A stretch of 64,000 bases of DNA from Luteimonas sp. JM171. GTDB taxonomy: Bacteria; Pseudomonadota; Gammaproteobacteria; Xanthomonadales; Xanthomonadaceae. Positions 56,052 to 64,000 of the stretch are shown here, one piece after another (positions within the stretch are counted from its first letter, which is position 1; each line of letters begins with the position of its first letter). The DNA is taken from assembly GCF_001717465.1 (NCBI RefSeq), contig NZ_CP017074.1, positions 1,950,873 through 2,014,872 on the forward strand. The letters run 5' to 3'. Under the pieces are notes generated by a model, which did no database searches, was not told where the DNA came from, and saw only the letters and a list, made by a program, of their open reading frames with translations. Made by a program: the position numbers and the translations under genes.

Positions 56052-56630
56052 ATGAAGCGGGCGCCTGGCAAGGTCCGTGTCATCGGCGGCCGATGGCGCG
56101 GCACGCGCCTTCCGGTCGGTGATTCCCCCGGCCTGCGGCCCACATCCGACCGCGCCCGGGAGACGCTCTTCAACTGGCTGCAGCCGGTGTTGCCGGGCGC
56201 GCGGGTGCTGGACCTGTTCGCCGGAAGCGGAGTGCTCGGGATCGAGGCGCTCTCGCGAGGTGCCGCCGATGTGCTGCTGGTGGAACGCGAGCCTGCGCTC
56301 GCCCGGATGATCGAGGACAGCCTGCGTCGCCTGGATGCCGATGCGCCGGCGCGCGTGGTGCGCGCCGATGCGCTCGAGTTCCTGCGCCTGCCCGCGCACG
56401 GGCGGTTCGACATCGTGTTCGTGGATCCGCCGTTTGATGCCGGGCTCTGGAAACCGGTGCTGGAGGCACTGGGGCCCTGGCTTTCCACCGATGCGTGGCT
56501 TTACCTGGAATCCCCGCCCGCGGCCGGCGTCGAGCCGCCCGCCGGCTGGCAGCCACACCGCGAGATGCACACCCGTGATGCGCGCCATGCGCTTTACCGG
56601 TGGAGCTGCGCAGGTCCGGGCCGCGGATGA
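56052..56630 (+). CDS. rsmD: 16S rRNA (guanine966-N2)-methyltransferase RsmD
   Basis: A 192-residue Rsm[35 protein letters not shown] motif [20 protein letters not shown] and catalytic DPPF ([10 protein letters not shown]). An alternative ATG at 56034 would add six residues. It is divergent from ftsY, with about 80 bp between the starts. Confidence 0.93.
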   Translation: MKRAPGKVRVIGGRWRGTRLPVGDSPGLRPTSDRARETLFNWLQPVLPGARVLDLFAGSGVLGIEALSRGAADVLLVEREPALARMIEDSLRRLDADAPARVVRADALEFLRLPAHGRFDIVFVDPPFDAGLWKPVLEALGPWLSTDAWLYLESPPAAGVEPPAGWQPHREMHTRDARHALYRWSCAGPGRG

Positions 56631-56685
56631 CGCTGATACACTTGCAGCCGTCCCATCCGGTCGAAACGTGAAAGGCTTCTGCGAC

Positions 56686-57195
56686 ATGAGCGTGGCGCGC
56701 AACCGCATCGCGGTCTATCCGGGCACCTTCGACCCGATCACCAATGGTCACATCGACCTGATCCACCGTGCTGCGCCGCTGTTCGAGCGGATCGTGGTGG
56801 GCATCGCCGAGAGCCCGGGCAAGGGGCCCACGCTGGACCTGGGCCTGCGCCTGGACCTGGCCCGGATGGCGCTGCACGGGCACGACAACGTGGAAGTGCA
56901 GGCTTTTGATTGCCTGCTGGCGGACTTCGTCCGGCAGGTGGGCGGCGGCGTGCTGCTGCGCGGCCTGCGCGCGGTGTCGGATTTCGAATACGAGTTCCAG
57001 ATGGCCAGCATGAACAGGCACCTGATCCCGGAAGTGGAAACCCTGTTCCTGACCCCGGCCGAGCAATACGGTTTCATATCCTCGTCGCTGGTGCGTGAGA
57101 TCGCGCGCCTGGGCGGCGACGTTTCCGCCTTCGTACCGGCGGCGGTGGCCGAGGCGCTGCAGGCCGAAGCGCAGCGCAACCACGCATCACCCTGA
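56686..57195 (+). CDS. coaD: Phosphopantetheine adenylyltransferase
   Basis: A 169-residue CoaD with the T/HxGH-type nucleotide motif ([16 protein letters not shown]) and [17 protein letters not shown]. It makes dephospho-CoA from phosphopantetheine and ATP. The rsmD-coaD pairing is widely conserved. Confidence 0.96.
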   Translation: MSVARNRIAVYPGTFDPITNGHIDLIHRAAPLFERIVVGIAESPGKGPTLDLGLRLDLARMALHGHDNVEVQAFDCLLADFVRQVGGGVLLRGLRAVSDFEYEFQMASMNRHLIPEVETLFLTPAEQYGFISSSLVREIARLGGDVSAFVPAAVAEALQAEAQRNHASP

Positions 57196-57231
57196 CAACC
57201 AGACTGACGCATCCCAAGGGGACCAACACTT

Positions 57232-57828
57232 ATGAAGACCATCAACCGCCTGCTGCTGTGCGCCTGCCTCGCCCTCCCGCTGGCCGCGTGCCAGCAGGAA
57301 GAGGAAGTGCAGGAAACCACCGAGGCCGCGCCGCTGACGGCGCCGCAGACGGAGGACCGCAACGCATGGCGCGCCTACCTCAACGATGTGGTCGGCCGCC
57401 ACATGGAAGGCATCTACAACCAGCCTTACGTGTATCTGGTGCCGCCCAGGCGCGAGGATGCGGCTGAAGTGGCCGTTGAGGACGCCGAGGGCGCGGACGC
57501 CGCCGAGCAGGTGGATGCCGGCGAAACCGGCGAAACCACCGGGCCGGAGCTGGTGGACGCCGTCAACGAGTCGGACGCCGAGTACCAGCGCCTGGCCGAG
57601 CGCGCTGAAATGGACGTGGCGCGCGGCATCGTGCGCGGCAACCTGCTGGCCTACGCCGGCGCCGATTCCGCCCGCACCGCGGACCTGGTGGTGCGCGCGT
57701 TCGAAGACGTGCCGGAGGCCACCATGGAAGGCGTGCGCGTGCTGTTCATCGGCGATGAGGCCGACAACGAGCGCGTGCAACAGGCTGTTGCCCCCGCGGG
57801 CGTCGAATACATCTTCATCCAGAAGTAA
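57232..57828 (+). CDS. Hypothetical lipoprotein
   Basis: A 198-residue protein with a lipoprotein signal (CACLALPLAACQQEE, lipobox LAAC), an acidic low-complexity stretch (EDAAEVAVEDAEGADAAEQ, about residues 83-115) and a globular C-terminus (GVRVLFIGDEADNERVQQAVAP). No known family. It lies between coaD and the ferredoxin. Confidence 0.65.
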   Translation: MKTINRLLLCACLALPLAACQQEEEVQETTEAAPLTAPQTEDRNAWRAYLNDVVGRHMEGIYNQPYVYLVPPRREDAAEVAVEDAEGADAAEQVDAGETGETTGPELVDAVNESDAEYQRLAERAEMDVARGIVRGNLLAYAGADSARTADLVVRAFEDVPEATMEGVRVLFIGDEADNERVQQAVAPAGVEYIFIQK

Positions 57829-57944
57829 GCTGGGGCGGTCAACGCCCAGCAGGCGGCCCGGGCATTGCCCGGGCCCGCCGGCAACCCCGGGCGCGGCAGC
57901 GTCCGCGGCCGGCACGGTGGCGCCGTTCGCCACATCGAGCCCTT

Positions 57945-58220
57945 ATGTCGCTGAAAATCAACGAGCTGTGCATCAACTGCGACGTCTGCGAGCCGGCCTG
58001 CCCGAACACCGCGATTTCGCAGGGCGAGACGATCTACGAGATCAACCCGGCGCTGTGCACCGAGTGCGTGGGGCACTTCGACGAGCCCCAGTGCGTGATG
58101 GTGTGCCCGGTCGAATGCATCGATCCGGATCCTGACAACCCCGAGTCCGAACCCGAGCTGCTGGCCAAGCTGCGCCGCCTGCAGCAGCAGGGGGCGGCGC
58201 CGCGCAATGAAGCGGCCTGA
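57945..58220 (+). CDS. YfhL-type 2[4Fe-4S] ferredoxin
   Basis: A 91-residue ferredoxin with two cluster motifs: CINCDVCEPACPNTAI and CTECVGHFDEPQCVMVCPVEC, the second with the insertion typical of the Alvin/YfhL type. It carries electrons for an unidentified partner. Its stop lies 32 bp upstream of the gamma-glutamyltransferase start. Confidence 0.95.
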   Translation: MSLKINELCINCDVCEPACPNTAISQGETIYEINPALCTECVGHFDEPQCVMVCPVECIDPDPDNPESEPELLAKLRRLQQQGAAPRNEAA

Positions 58221-58251
58221 TGTTCAACCAATCCGCAGCATTGGAGTCGGC

Positions 58252-60030
58252 ATGAAATCCTGGCACGTCCTGGTCCTCGTCGCGGCCCTGGTGGCCGCAC
58301 CCGCCTGCGATCGCACCGCGGTGGCCAACCCCGCCCAGCCCGCCGAGCGTCAATCGGCGGCGCACGGCACGCCGCCGGGCGTTGCCATCGCATCGGCGCA
58401 TTCGCTGGCCACCGAAGCCGGGCTGGAGATCATCCGCGAAGGCGGCAACGCGTTTGATGCCGCGATCGCGGTGTCGGCGGCGCTGTCGGTGGTGGAGCCG
58501 ATCAGCTCCGGCATCGGCGGCGGCGGGTTCTTCCTGCTGCACGAGGCCGACACCGGCCGCGACGTCTTCCTTGATGCGCGCGAAACCTCGCCGGCCGCGG
58601 TGCGCCCCGAGCACTACCTGACCGAGGACGGCGAGTTCAACCGCGACCGCGCCACCAACGGACCGTGGGCGGCCGGCATCCCCGGGCTTCCCGCCGCCTT
58701 CGTGCACCTGGCCGCCGAATACGGAGAGCTGCCGCTGGCGCGCTCGCTCGCGCCCGCGATCCGCCTGGCGGAGGAGGGCTTCCCGGTCTACGGGCGCATG
58801 GTCCGCGGCTACGAGCGCCGCGCCGAGGTGATGGAGCGCTACCCGGGCACGCGCGAGACCTTCCTCATCGACGGCCGCGCCATGCGCGAGGGCGACACCT
58901 TCCGCCAGCCGGATCTTGCGCGCACGTTGCAGCGCCTGGCCGATGACGGCTTCGACGGCTTCTATCGCGGCGAGACCGCCAAGCTGCTGGTGGAGGGCGT
59001 GCGCGCCGAGGGCGGCGAATGGACGGCCGAGGACCTGGCCGCTTACAAGGTGGTCGAGCGCGAGCCGCTGCGGCTGGACTACCACGAGTGGGAGATCGTG
59101 ACCGCGCCGCCGCCTTCTTCCGGTGGCGTGGCGCTGGCGCAGATGCTGCAGATCCTCAGCGGCTGGAACCTCGAGGAACTCGAGCCCGCGCAGCGCGCCC
59201 ACCTGATCGTGGAATCCATGCGCCGCGCGTTCCGTGACCGCACCTTCTACCTGGGCGATCCGGATTTCGTCGACATTCCGCTGCGCACCCTCACCAGCCG
59301 CGACTACGCCGCCGGCCTGCGCGCCACCATCCACCCGACCCGCGCCACCCCCAGCGACCTGCTCTCGGGCGTGCCGACCCCGCTCGAGGACGAGGAGACC
59401 ACCCACTTCTCGATCATCGACGCCGAGGGCAACCGCGTGGCCGCCACCCAGACCGTGAACCTGCTCTACGGCTCGGGCCTGGTGCCGCCGGGCACCGGAG
59501 TGCTGCTCAACAACGAGATGGACGACTTCGCCCTCGTCCCGGGCGAGCCCAACGCGTTCGGCGTGATGGGCTTTGAAGCCAACGCGCCCGAGCCGGGCAA
59601 GCGCATGCTCAGCTCGATGACCCCGACCTTCATGGTCTCCGACGACCGCATCGCCGTGCTCGGCACCCCGGGCGGCACCCGCATCATCACCATGGTGCTG
59701 CTGGGGATCCTCGGCTATGACGCCGGCCTGGACGCCCAGGCGGTGGCCGCGCTGCCGCGCTTCCACCACCAGTGGCTGCCGGACCGCATTTCCGCCGAGG
59801 GCGGCGCCTTCAGCCCGCAGGTCATCACCGAACTGCGCGCGATGGGCCACGACGTGGACTCGCCCGACGAGGAAGACGAAATGCGCCGCGCCCAGGGCCG
59901 CACCTCCAGCCACAGCTGGGGCAACCTGCAGACCGTGGCCTGGAACCTGCGCGACAACACCCTGGAAGGCGGCACCGACCCGCGCAACCCCGTCGGCTCG
60001 GCCGAAGTGGAGCTGGAGGAGGGCCACTAG
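58252..60030 (+). CDS. ggt: Gamma-glutamyltransferase (exported)
   Basis: A 592-residue GGT with a signal or lipoprotein signal (VLVLVAALVAAPACD). The self-cleavage and nucleophile Thr is in LEDEETTHFSIIDAEGN, and the conserved EGGNAFDAAIAVSAALSVVEP and MTPTFMVSDDRIAVLGTPGG blocks are present. It hydrolyses or transfers gamma-glutamyl groups, for example from glutathione. The start at 58252 places the signal correctly. Confidence 0.94.
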   Translation: MKSWHVLVLVAALVAAPACDRTAVANPAQPAERQSAAHGTPPGVAIASAHSLATEAGLEIIREGGNAFDAAIAVSAALSVVEPISSGIGGGGFFLLHEADTGRDVFLDARETSPAAVRPEHYLTEDGEFNRDRATNGPWAAGIPGLPAAFVHLAAEYGELPLARSLAPAIRLAEEGFPVYGRMVRGYERRAEVMERYPGTRETFLIDGRAMREGDTFRQPDLARTLQRLADDGFDGFYRGETAKLLVEGVRAEGGEWTAEDLAAYKVVEREPLRLDYHEWEIVTAPPPSSGGVALAQMLQILSGWNLEELEPAQRAHLIVESMRRAFRDRTFYLGDPDFVDIPLRTLTSRDYAAGLRATIHPTRATPSDLLSGVPTPLEDEETTHFSIIDAEGNRVAATQTVNLLYGSGLVPPGTGVLLNNEMDDFALVPGEPNAFGVMGFEANAPEPGKRMLSSMTPTFMVSDDRIAVLGTPGGTRIITMVLLGILGYDAGLDAQAVAALPRFHHQWLPDRISAEGGAFSPQVITELRAMGHDVDSPDEEDEMRRAQGRTSSHSWGNLQTVAWNLRDNTLEGGTDPRNPVGSAEVELEEGH

Positions 60031-60060
60031 CAGGGGCCCGAGACCCAAGGAGTACTGGCG

Positions 60061-60948
60061 ATGAAGATCTGGTCGATCGAAGGCAACACCCAGAAACTCG
60101 ACGGCGGCGCCATGTTCGGCAACGCCCCCCGGGCCATGTGGACCCGCTGGATGCAGCCCGACGAGCTCAACCGCATCCCGCTCGCCTGCCGCGCCCTGCT
60201 GGTGCAGCCGGTCAACGGCAAGACCGTGCTGTTCGACACCGGCGTCGGCGCCTTCTTCGACCCCAAAATGCGCGACCGTTACGGTGTGGTTGAAGAGCGC
60301 CACGTCCTGCTCGACTCGCTCGCCGAGGCCGGCTTTTCGCACGAGGACATCGACGTCGTCGTCCTCTCGCACCTGCACTTCGACCACGCCGGCGGCCTGC
60401 TGCGCGAATACCGCGAAGGCCAGCCGCCCGAACTCCTCTTCCCCAACGCCATCTTCCTCACCAGCCGCCCCCACTGGGAGCGCGCCAACCACCCGCACGC
60501 CCGCGACCGCGCCAGCTTCATCCCCGAGCTCCCGGGCCTGTTGGAAGCCAGCGGCCGCCTCCAGTTCGTCGACGGCGGCCGTTCGGACATCCTTGGCGAC
60601 GCCGTCAGGTTCGCCTACAGCGACGGCCACACCCCCGGCATGATGCTCGCCGAAATCCACGGCCCGCCCGGCCCGGACGGCAAGCCTCACGGCGGCGTCG
60701 TCTTCTGCGCCGACCTCGTCCCCGGCCGCCCCTGGGTCCACCTCCCCATCACCATGGGCTACGACCGCAGCCCCGAGCTCCTGATCGACGAGAAAACCGC
60801 CTTCCTCGCCGACAAGCTCGAACGCAACGTCAGCCTCTTCCTCACCCACGACCCCGACATCGCCCTGGTCGGCCTCAGCCGCAACGAGCGCGGGCGCTAC
60901 GAGCCGGTCAACGAGACTGAAAAATTATCGGGTCGCGTGCTGGCCTGA
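60061..60948 (+). CDS. MBL-fold metallo-hydrolase
   Basis: A 295-residue metallo-beta-lactamase-fold enzyme. The zinc motif [15 protein letters not shown], then [13 protein letters not shown] (His) and [13 protein letters not shown] (bridging Asp) and the late His in [12 protein letters not shown] complete the site. It resembles lactonase- or glyoxalase-like hydrolases, but the substrate is unknown. It lies 30 bp after ggt and is probably co-transcribed. Confidence 0.88.
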   Translation: MKIWSIEGNTQKLDGGAMFGNAPRAMWTRWMQPDELNRIPLACRALLVQPVNGKTVLFDTGVGAFFDPKMRDRYGVVEERHVLLDSLAEAGFSHEDIDVVVLSHLHFDHAGGLLREYREGQPPELLFPNAIFLTSRPHWERANHPHARDRASFIPELPGLLEASGRLQFVDGGRSDILGDAVRFAYSDGHTPGMMLAEIHGPPGPDGKPHGGVVFCADLVPGRPWVHLPITMGYDRSPELLIDEKTAFLADKLERNVSLFLTHDPDIALVGLSRNERGRYEPVNETEKLSGRVLA

Positions 60949-61005
60949 GGCGCTTCAGCGCAGCGCCCGTCATCCAGCGGTCGCAGCGAAAACAATGAGG
61001 CCGGC

Positions 61006-61177
61006 GGGGCATGCCAGTCCGGGACTGTCCGCGCCATGGACGGCGCGGACAAGCCGCCATGGGTGAGCCAGCGCGTTCGCGAAGCACTGCTTCGCGCGCT
61101 GGCGAACGCCCGGAGGCTATGCCGGAGGGCCGGACCACGAAGCGGGGTTTACGGCGTGTCCCGGACTGGCATGCCCC
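61006..61177. repeat. 172-bp inverted-repeat element with nested hairpins
   Basis: Perfect 20-bp terminal inverted repeats (GGGGCATGCCAGTCCGGGAC at 61006-61025; its complement at 61158-61177) enclose at least two inner perfect stems: GTCCGCGCC/GGCGCGGAC (61025-61049) and GCCAGCGCG/CGCGCTGGC (61067-61103) with a further inner GCGAAGC/GCTTCGC. It folds as a closed multi-branch structure. There is no coding frame. It lies between the MBL gene and upp. This may be a family-specific intergenic repeat or a non-autonomous mobile element. Confidence 0.75.
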
Positions 61178-61222
61178 GTCGGCTCCGGCACGGGCCAATC
61201 GCGCTCTGAAGCGAGGTGCCAC

Positions 61223-61864
61223 TCAGGGTCCACGCCCACCCGGCGTCCCGAAGATCTTGTCCCCCGCATCCCCCAACCCCGGCAGGATGTAACCCCGCTC
61301 ATCCAGCCGCTCATCGATCGAAGCCGTATACACCTCCACATCCGGATGCGCCGCCTCCACCGCCCGCAGCCCCTCCGGCGCCGCCACCAGGAACAACCCC
61401 CTGATCTTCCGCGCCCCCGCCGCCTTCAACATATCGATCGTCGCAACCAGCGTTCCGCCAGTCGCCAGCATCGGATCCAGGATCAACGCCAGCCGGTCCT
61501 CCATGTTGTCCACCAGCTTCTCGTAATACGTATGCGCCGCCAGCGTATCCTCGTCCCGCGCCAGTCCCACCACGCTCACCTTCGCCGCCGGGATCAACTC
61601 CAGCACGCCCGGCAACATCCCGATCCCGGCCCGCAGGATCGGCACCAGCGTCACCTTCCGCCCCTTGATCCGCCGCACCTTCACCGGCCCGGCCCAGCCC
61701 TCGACCTCCGCCTCCTCCATCTCCAGGTCCGCCGTCGCCTCGTACGTCAGCAGCGTCGCCACCTCCGCCGAAAGCTCGCGGAACGTCTTGGTGCTGTTGT
61801 CGGCACGGCGCATCAGCCCAAGCTTGTGCTGGACGAGGGGATGGCGGACTTCGATGATTTTCAT
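61223..61864 (-). CDS. upp: Uracil phosphoribosyltransferase
   Basis: A 213-residue UPRT with [57 protein letters not shown] (PRPP loop) and the C-terminal [19 protein letters not shown]. It salvages uracil to UMP. The ATG at 61864 gives the family start; an upstream in-frame start lies in the repeat element. Confidence 0.95.
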   Translation of the reverse strand: MKIIEVRHPLVQHKLGLMRRADNSTKTFRELSAEVATLLTYEATADLEMEEAEVEGWAGPVKVRRIKGRKVTLVPILRAGIGMLPGVLELIPAAKVSVVGLARDEDTLAAHTYYEKLVDNMEDRLALILDPMLATGGTLVATIDMLKAAGARKIRGLFLVAAPEGLRAVEAAHPDVEVYTASIDERLDERGYILPGLGDAGDKIFGTPGGRGP

Positions 61865-61919
61865 TGGCGCAGATGAAGTTGAGACCCCCGGGAGCATACC
61901 GCCACTTCCCGGAGCCGAG

Positions 61920-62025
61920 CCCCGTCGTGGCCGGGAGGCCTTTTCGCGTAAGTAAAGGAGGAGGCCGGAGCCGCAGGCGGAGGCCGGGGGACATGGAGCG
62001 AAAAGGCCTCCCGGCCGCGACGGGG
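61920..62025. repeat. Long stem-loop element upstream of upp
   Basis: Two 28-base arms (61920-61947 and 61998-62025) pair with a single T/C difference that still pairs as G-U in RNA; the 50-base loop is purine-rich (AAGTAAAGGAGGAGGCC...). The arms are GC-rich and include GGCCTTTTCGC. Plus-strand open frames here (such as one starting [13 protein letters not shown]) are repeat translations, not genes. Confidence 0.7.
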
Positions 62026-62095
62026 CCCATCAGCCCTCCGCGAACTGGCGCAAAGGATCGCACCCCCCCCATTTTTGAACACACCCCAAAAAGAA

Positions 62096-62116
62096 GGGGC
62101 CGGATCGACCGGCCCC
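62096..62116 (-). terminator. Terminator after the TonB receptor
   Basis: Stem GGGGCCGG / CCGGCCCC with loop ATCGA; on the minus strand it is followed by TTCTTTTT, placing it as the terminator of the receptor gene. Confidence 0.8.
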
Positions 62117-62141
62117 GTTTCAAAACAGGTTTTGCCCAGGA

Positions 62142-64000
62142 TCAATAGTCGTACCGGATCCCCACCAGCCAGGACCGCCCGAACTGCTCCATCTCCAGCA
62201 CCCGGTTGCGCGCCCCCTGGTAGCGGACCTGCCGCGTATCGTTGATGTTGTTCACCTCGCCGAACAGGCTCACCCCGTTCCCGAACCGGTAGCTGGTCGT
62301 GAAATCCAGGCTCGAACGACCATCCCAGTAAATGTTCAGATCCGGATTCGTGATGTTGAACTCGTCGATGAACTCCGACCGGTAGTTGTACGCAAGCCGC
62401 GCATTGAAGCCCGCCTTCTCGTACGTCAGCGCCAGGTTGTAATTGTGCCGCGACGTCCCCGGCAGCTCCGTCTCGCCCAGCCCGAACGGCAGCTCCGCCT
62501 TCGACTTCGCCCACGTGTAGTTCGCATACACCCCGAGCCCGCTCCACGCCCCCGGCAGCATGTCGAACGACTGCTGCCAGGCCAGCTCCAGCCCGTACAC
62601 GCTGCCCTTGTCGCCGTTCTCCGGACGCGTCACGGTCTGCCGGACGTCGCGCACCTCGCCGTCGTCCATCACCACGTCCTGCCACACCACCGTGCTGTTG
62701 GCCACGAACAGCGGATCGTTGATCCGCTTGTAGAACGCCGCCGCCGACACCAGCCCCAGCGGCCGCAGGTAGCGCTCGAACGACACGTCCAGATTGTGCG
62801 CATAGGCCGCCTTCGCATTCGGATTGCCCACAGCAACGTCGTCCCAGTCGCGCTCGCCGCGGATGCGGTAGGGCGCCGTGTGCATGAAGTCCGGGCGGTT
62901 CAGGCCGGTCGAGTACGACGCGCGCAGGATCGTGTCGGGATCAAGCTCGTAGCGCAGGTGCAGGCTGGGCAGGAAGTGCCCATAGCTGCGGCTGGCGGTC
63001 TGGGGGATGAACTCCTCCGTCTCCGCGTTGAACTCGCTTGCGGCGCCCTCCAGCTCCGTGCGCTCGTAGCGGGCGCCGGCGATCATGGTCAGGTCGCCCC
63101 AGTTCGCATCCACCCGCACATAGCCGGCGTAAACGTCTTCCGAGGCGGTGTAATCGGCCGTGATCGAATCTTCCACCAGGCGTCCATGGTTGTCGCTGCC
63201 GATCAGCGGTCCGGCGTGGCTGGTGAACACGTCGCGGCAGAAACGGCGCCCGGTGAGGAAGTAGTCGAAGTTGTTCGACCAGCTGTCGCACAGCAGGTCG
63301 GAGTAGCCCACGCCCATCGCATCGAAGTCCGCTGCCGAGCTGTTGCGGTGGCGCTCGTTGTCGAACAGCTTGTCGCGCTGGCGCGCCCGCAGGCCGAACT
63401 TGATGTCGCCGGTCTCGCCCAGGAAGTTCTGTTCGCGGCCCAGATCCAGCCGGAAGCTGTTCTCTTCTTCCTCGCTGTACTCGTAGCGGTCGTCCAGGCG
63501 CCGGAACGCGTACCAGTCCTCGGGCAGGTTGACGCCGGTGGCGGGCGCGCCGGGCTCATCGAGGATGGTCCAGACGGGGAAGTCCGGGTTGGCGTAGTCA
63601 TACGCCATGCGCGGACGGACCTGTGAGCGGAAGATGTACTGCATCCGCGGGCTGGTCACCTTGTCGGCCTTGCTGTGCGCGGCCTGCCAGTCCAGCCTCC
63701 AGTCGTTGCCCACCCAGTGCTCGCCGCCCAGGTTCCAGGTGCGGATCGACTTGTCGTAGGTCCGCTCGCGCAGTTCCTTGTCGAACGTCGCGCGGCCCGC
63801 CACGCCCGTGACTTCGCCCGAGCCGGCCTCATGGTCCTCCAGCTCGATCGCCAGCGCATCGCGGAACTCGCGGTCCTTGAAGCTGGAGTCCGAGGCGATC
63901 AGGTACACCAGGTTGTCGGGGTCGATCCGGAAGTCGAACCGGCCGGTCAAGCCCGTGCGGGTGCGGGTGCCTTCGTAATCCTTGACCTCGACCTCGGCCG
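62142..64000 (-). CDS. TonB-dependent receptor (5' end outside the window)
   Basis: At least 619 residues of the C-terminal part of a receptor: barrel strands such as RPRMAYDYANPDFPVW and LHLRYELDPDTILRASYSTGLNRPDF, and the end SWLVGIRYDY. The frame stays open to the right window edge, so the signal peptide and plug lie beyond it; a Met at 63950 is internal. The family call is secure; the substrate is unknown. Confidence 0.9.
   Translation of the reverse strand, partial: AEVEVKDYEGTRTRTGLTGRFDFRIDPDNLVYLIASDSSFKDREFRDALAIELEDHEAGSGEVTGVAGRATFDKELRERTYDKSIRTWNLGGEHWVGNDWRLDWQAAHSKADKVTSPRMQYIFRSQVRPRMAYDYANPDFPVWTILDEPGAPATGVNLPEDWYAFRRLDDRYEYSEEEENSFRLDLGREQNFLGETGDIKFGLRARQRDKLFDNERHRNSSAADFDAMGVGYSDLLCDSWSNNFDYFLTGRRFCRDVFTSHAGPLIGSDNHGRLVEDSITADYTASEDVYAGYVRVDANWGDLTMIAGARYERTELEGAASEFNAETEEFIPQTASRSYGHFLPSLHLRYELDPDTILRASYSTGLNRPDFMHTAPYRIRGERDWDDVAVGNPNAKAAYAHNLDVSFERYLRPLGLVSAAAFYKRINDPLFVANSTVVWQDVVMDDGEVRDVRQTVTRPENGDKGSVYGLELAWQQSFDMLPGAWSGLGVYANYTWAKSKAELPFGLGETELPGTSRHNYNLALTYEKAGFNARLAYNYRSEFIDEFNITNPDLNIYWDGRSSLDFTTSYRFGNGVSLFGEVNNINDTRQVRYQGARNRVLEMEQFGRSWLVGIRYDY

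Noticed and set aside
58042..60849. A 935-codon minus-strand frame across ggt and its neighbours
   Set aside because: Antisense to three clear genes, low-complexity Gly/Val/His content, no recognisable motif.
61864..62148. A small plus-strand gene with a [13 protein letters not shown] stretch
   Set aside because: It is translation of the stem-loop element at 61920-62025; similar frames are repeat artefacts.

Overview
The window is high-GC gammaproteobacterial chromosome, most likely from the Lysobacteraceae (Xanthomonadaceae; Luteimonas/Lysobacter/Xanthomonas relatives). The evidence is the gene order comEC-exbB-exbD-msbA-lpxK-kdsB, the runs uvrC-pgsA-tRNA(Gly,Cys,Leu) and ftsY-rsmD-coaD, three large TonB-dependent receptors, and an integron whose repeats resemble those known from Xanthomonas chromosomes. 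Genus is not decided here.

Layout. 1-10.5 kb is housekeeping: an SPFH membrane protein, a secreted EEP-fold hydrolase, Bpt, a DUF2007 protein, TesB, an AmpD-like amidase, RlmKL, a histidine phosphatase, FdhD and a Spy/CpxP-like protein. 10.55-19.56 kb is a chromosomal integron. Thirteen intact cassettes, all on the minus strand, each end in an attC site, followed by a decayed attC and a fourteenth cassette broken by an IS3-family element (10680-11910). This stretch is clearly more AT-rich than its flanks, and most cassette products are small membrane or exported proteins of unknown function. An intact integron integrase (19562-20581) is divergent to the cassettes and overlaps the DNA-uptake gene comEC by 4 nt (GTGA). 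comEC is followed by exbB, exbD, msbA, lpxK, kdsB and a low-molecular-weight tyrosine phosphatase. 28.3-38.2 kb holds an NHL-repeat protein, uvrC, pgsA, three tRNAs, a Na/Pi cotransporter, a beta-CASP hydrolase, an FMN glutamate-synthase-like protein and arsC.

38.2-51.0 kb looks like a peptide or murein-peptide utilisation locus: an RpiR/MurR regulator, an L-Ala-D/L-Glu epimerase and an NlpC/P60 peptidase on the minus strand, divergent from a transglutaminase-like protein, an Oar-type TonB receptor, a serine beta-lactamase-fold hydrolase and a second TonB receptor. 51.1-64 kb holds tRNA-Val and tRNA-Phe, a DUF6491 lipoprotein, yggX-mutY-AsmA-like-ftsY, rsmD, coaD, a lipoprotein, a ferredoxin, gamma-glutamyltransferase, an MBL hydrolase, upp and a third TonB receptor cut by the window edge. 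Two large inverted-repeat elements flank upp.

The most interesting system is the intI-comEC pair. ComEC passes single-stranded DNA into the cytoplasm, and integron integrases recombine folded single-stranded attC sites. Translational coupling of the two suggests, as an inference, that cassette capture is tied to natural transformation in this lineage.
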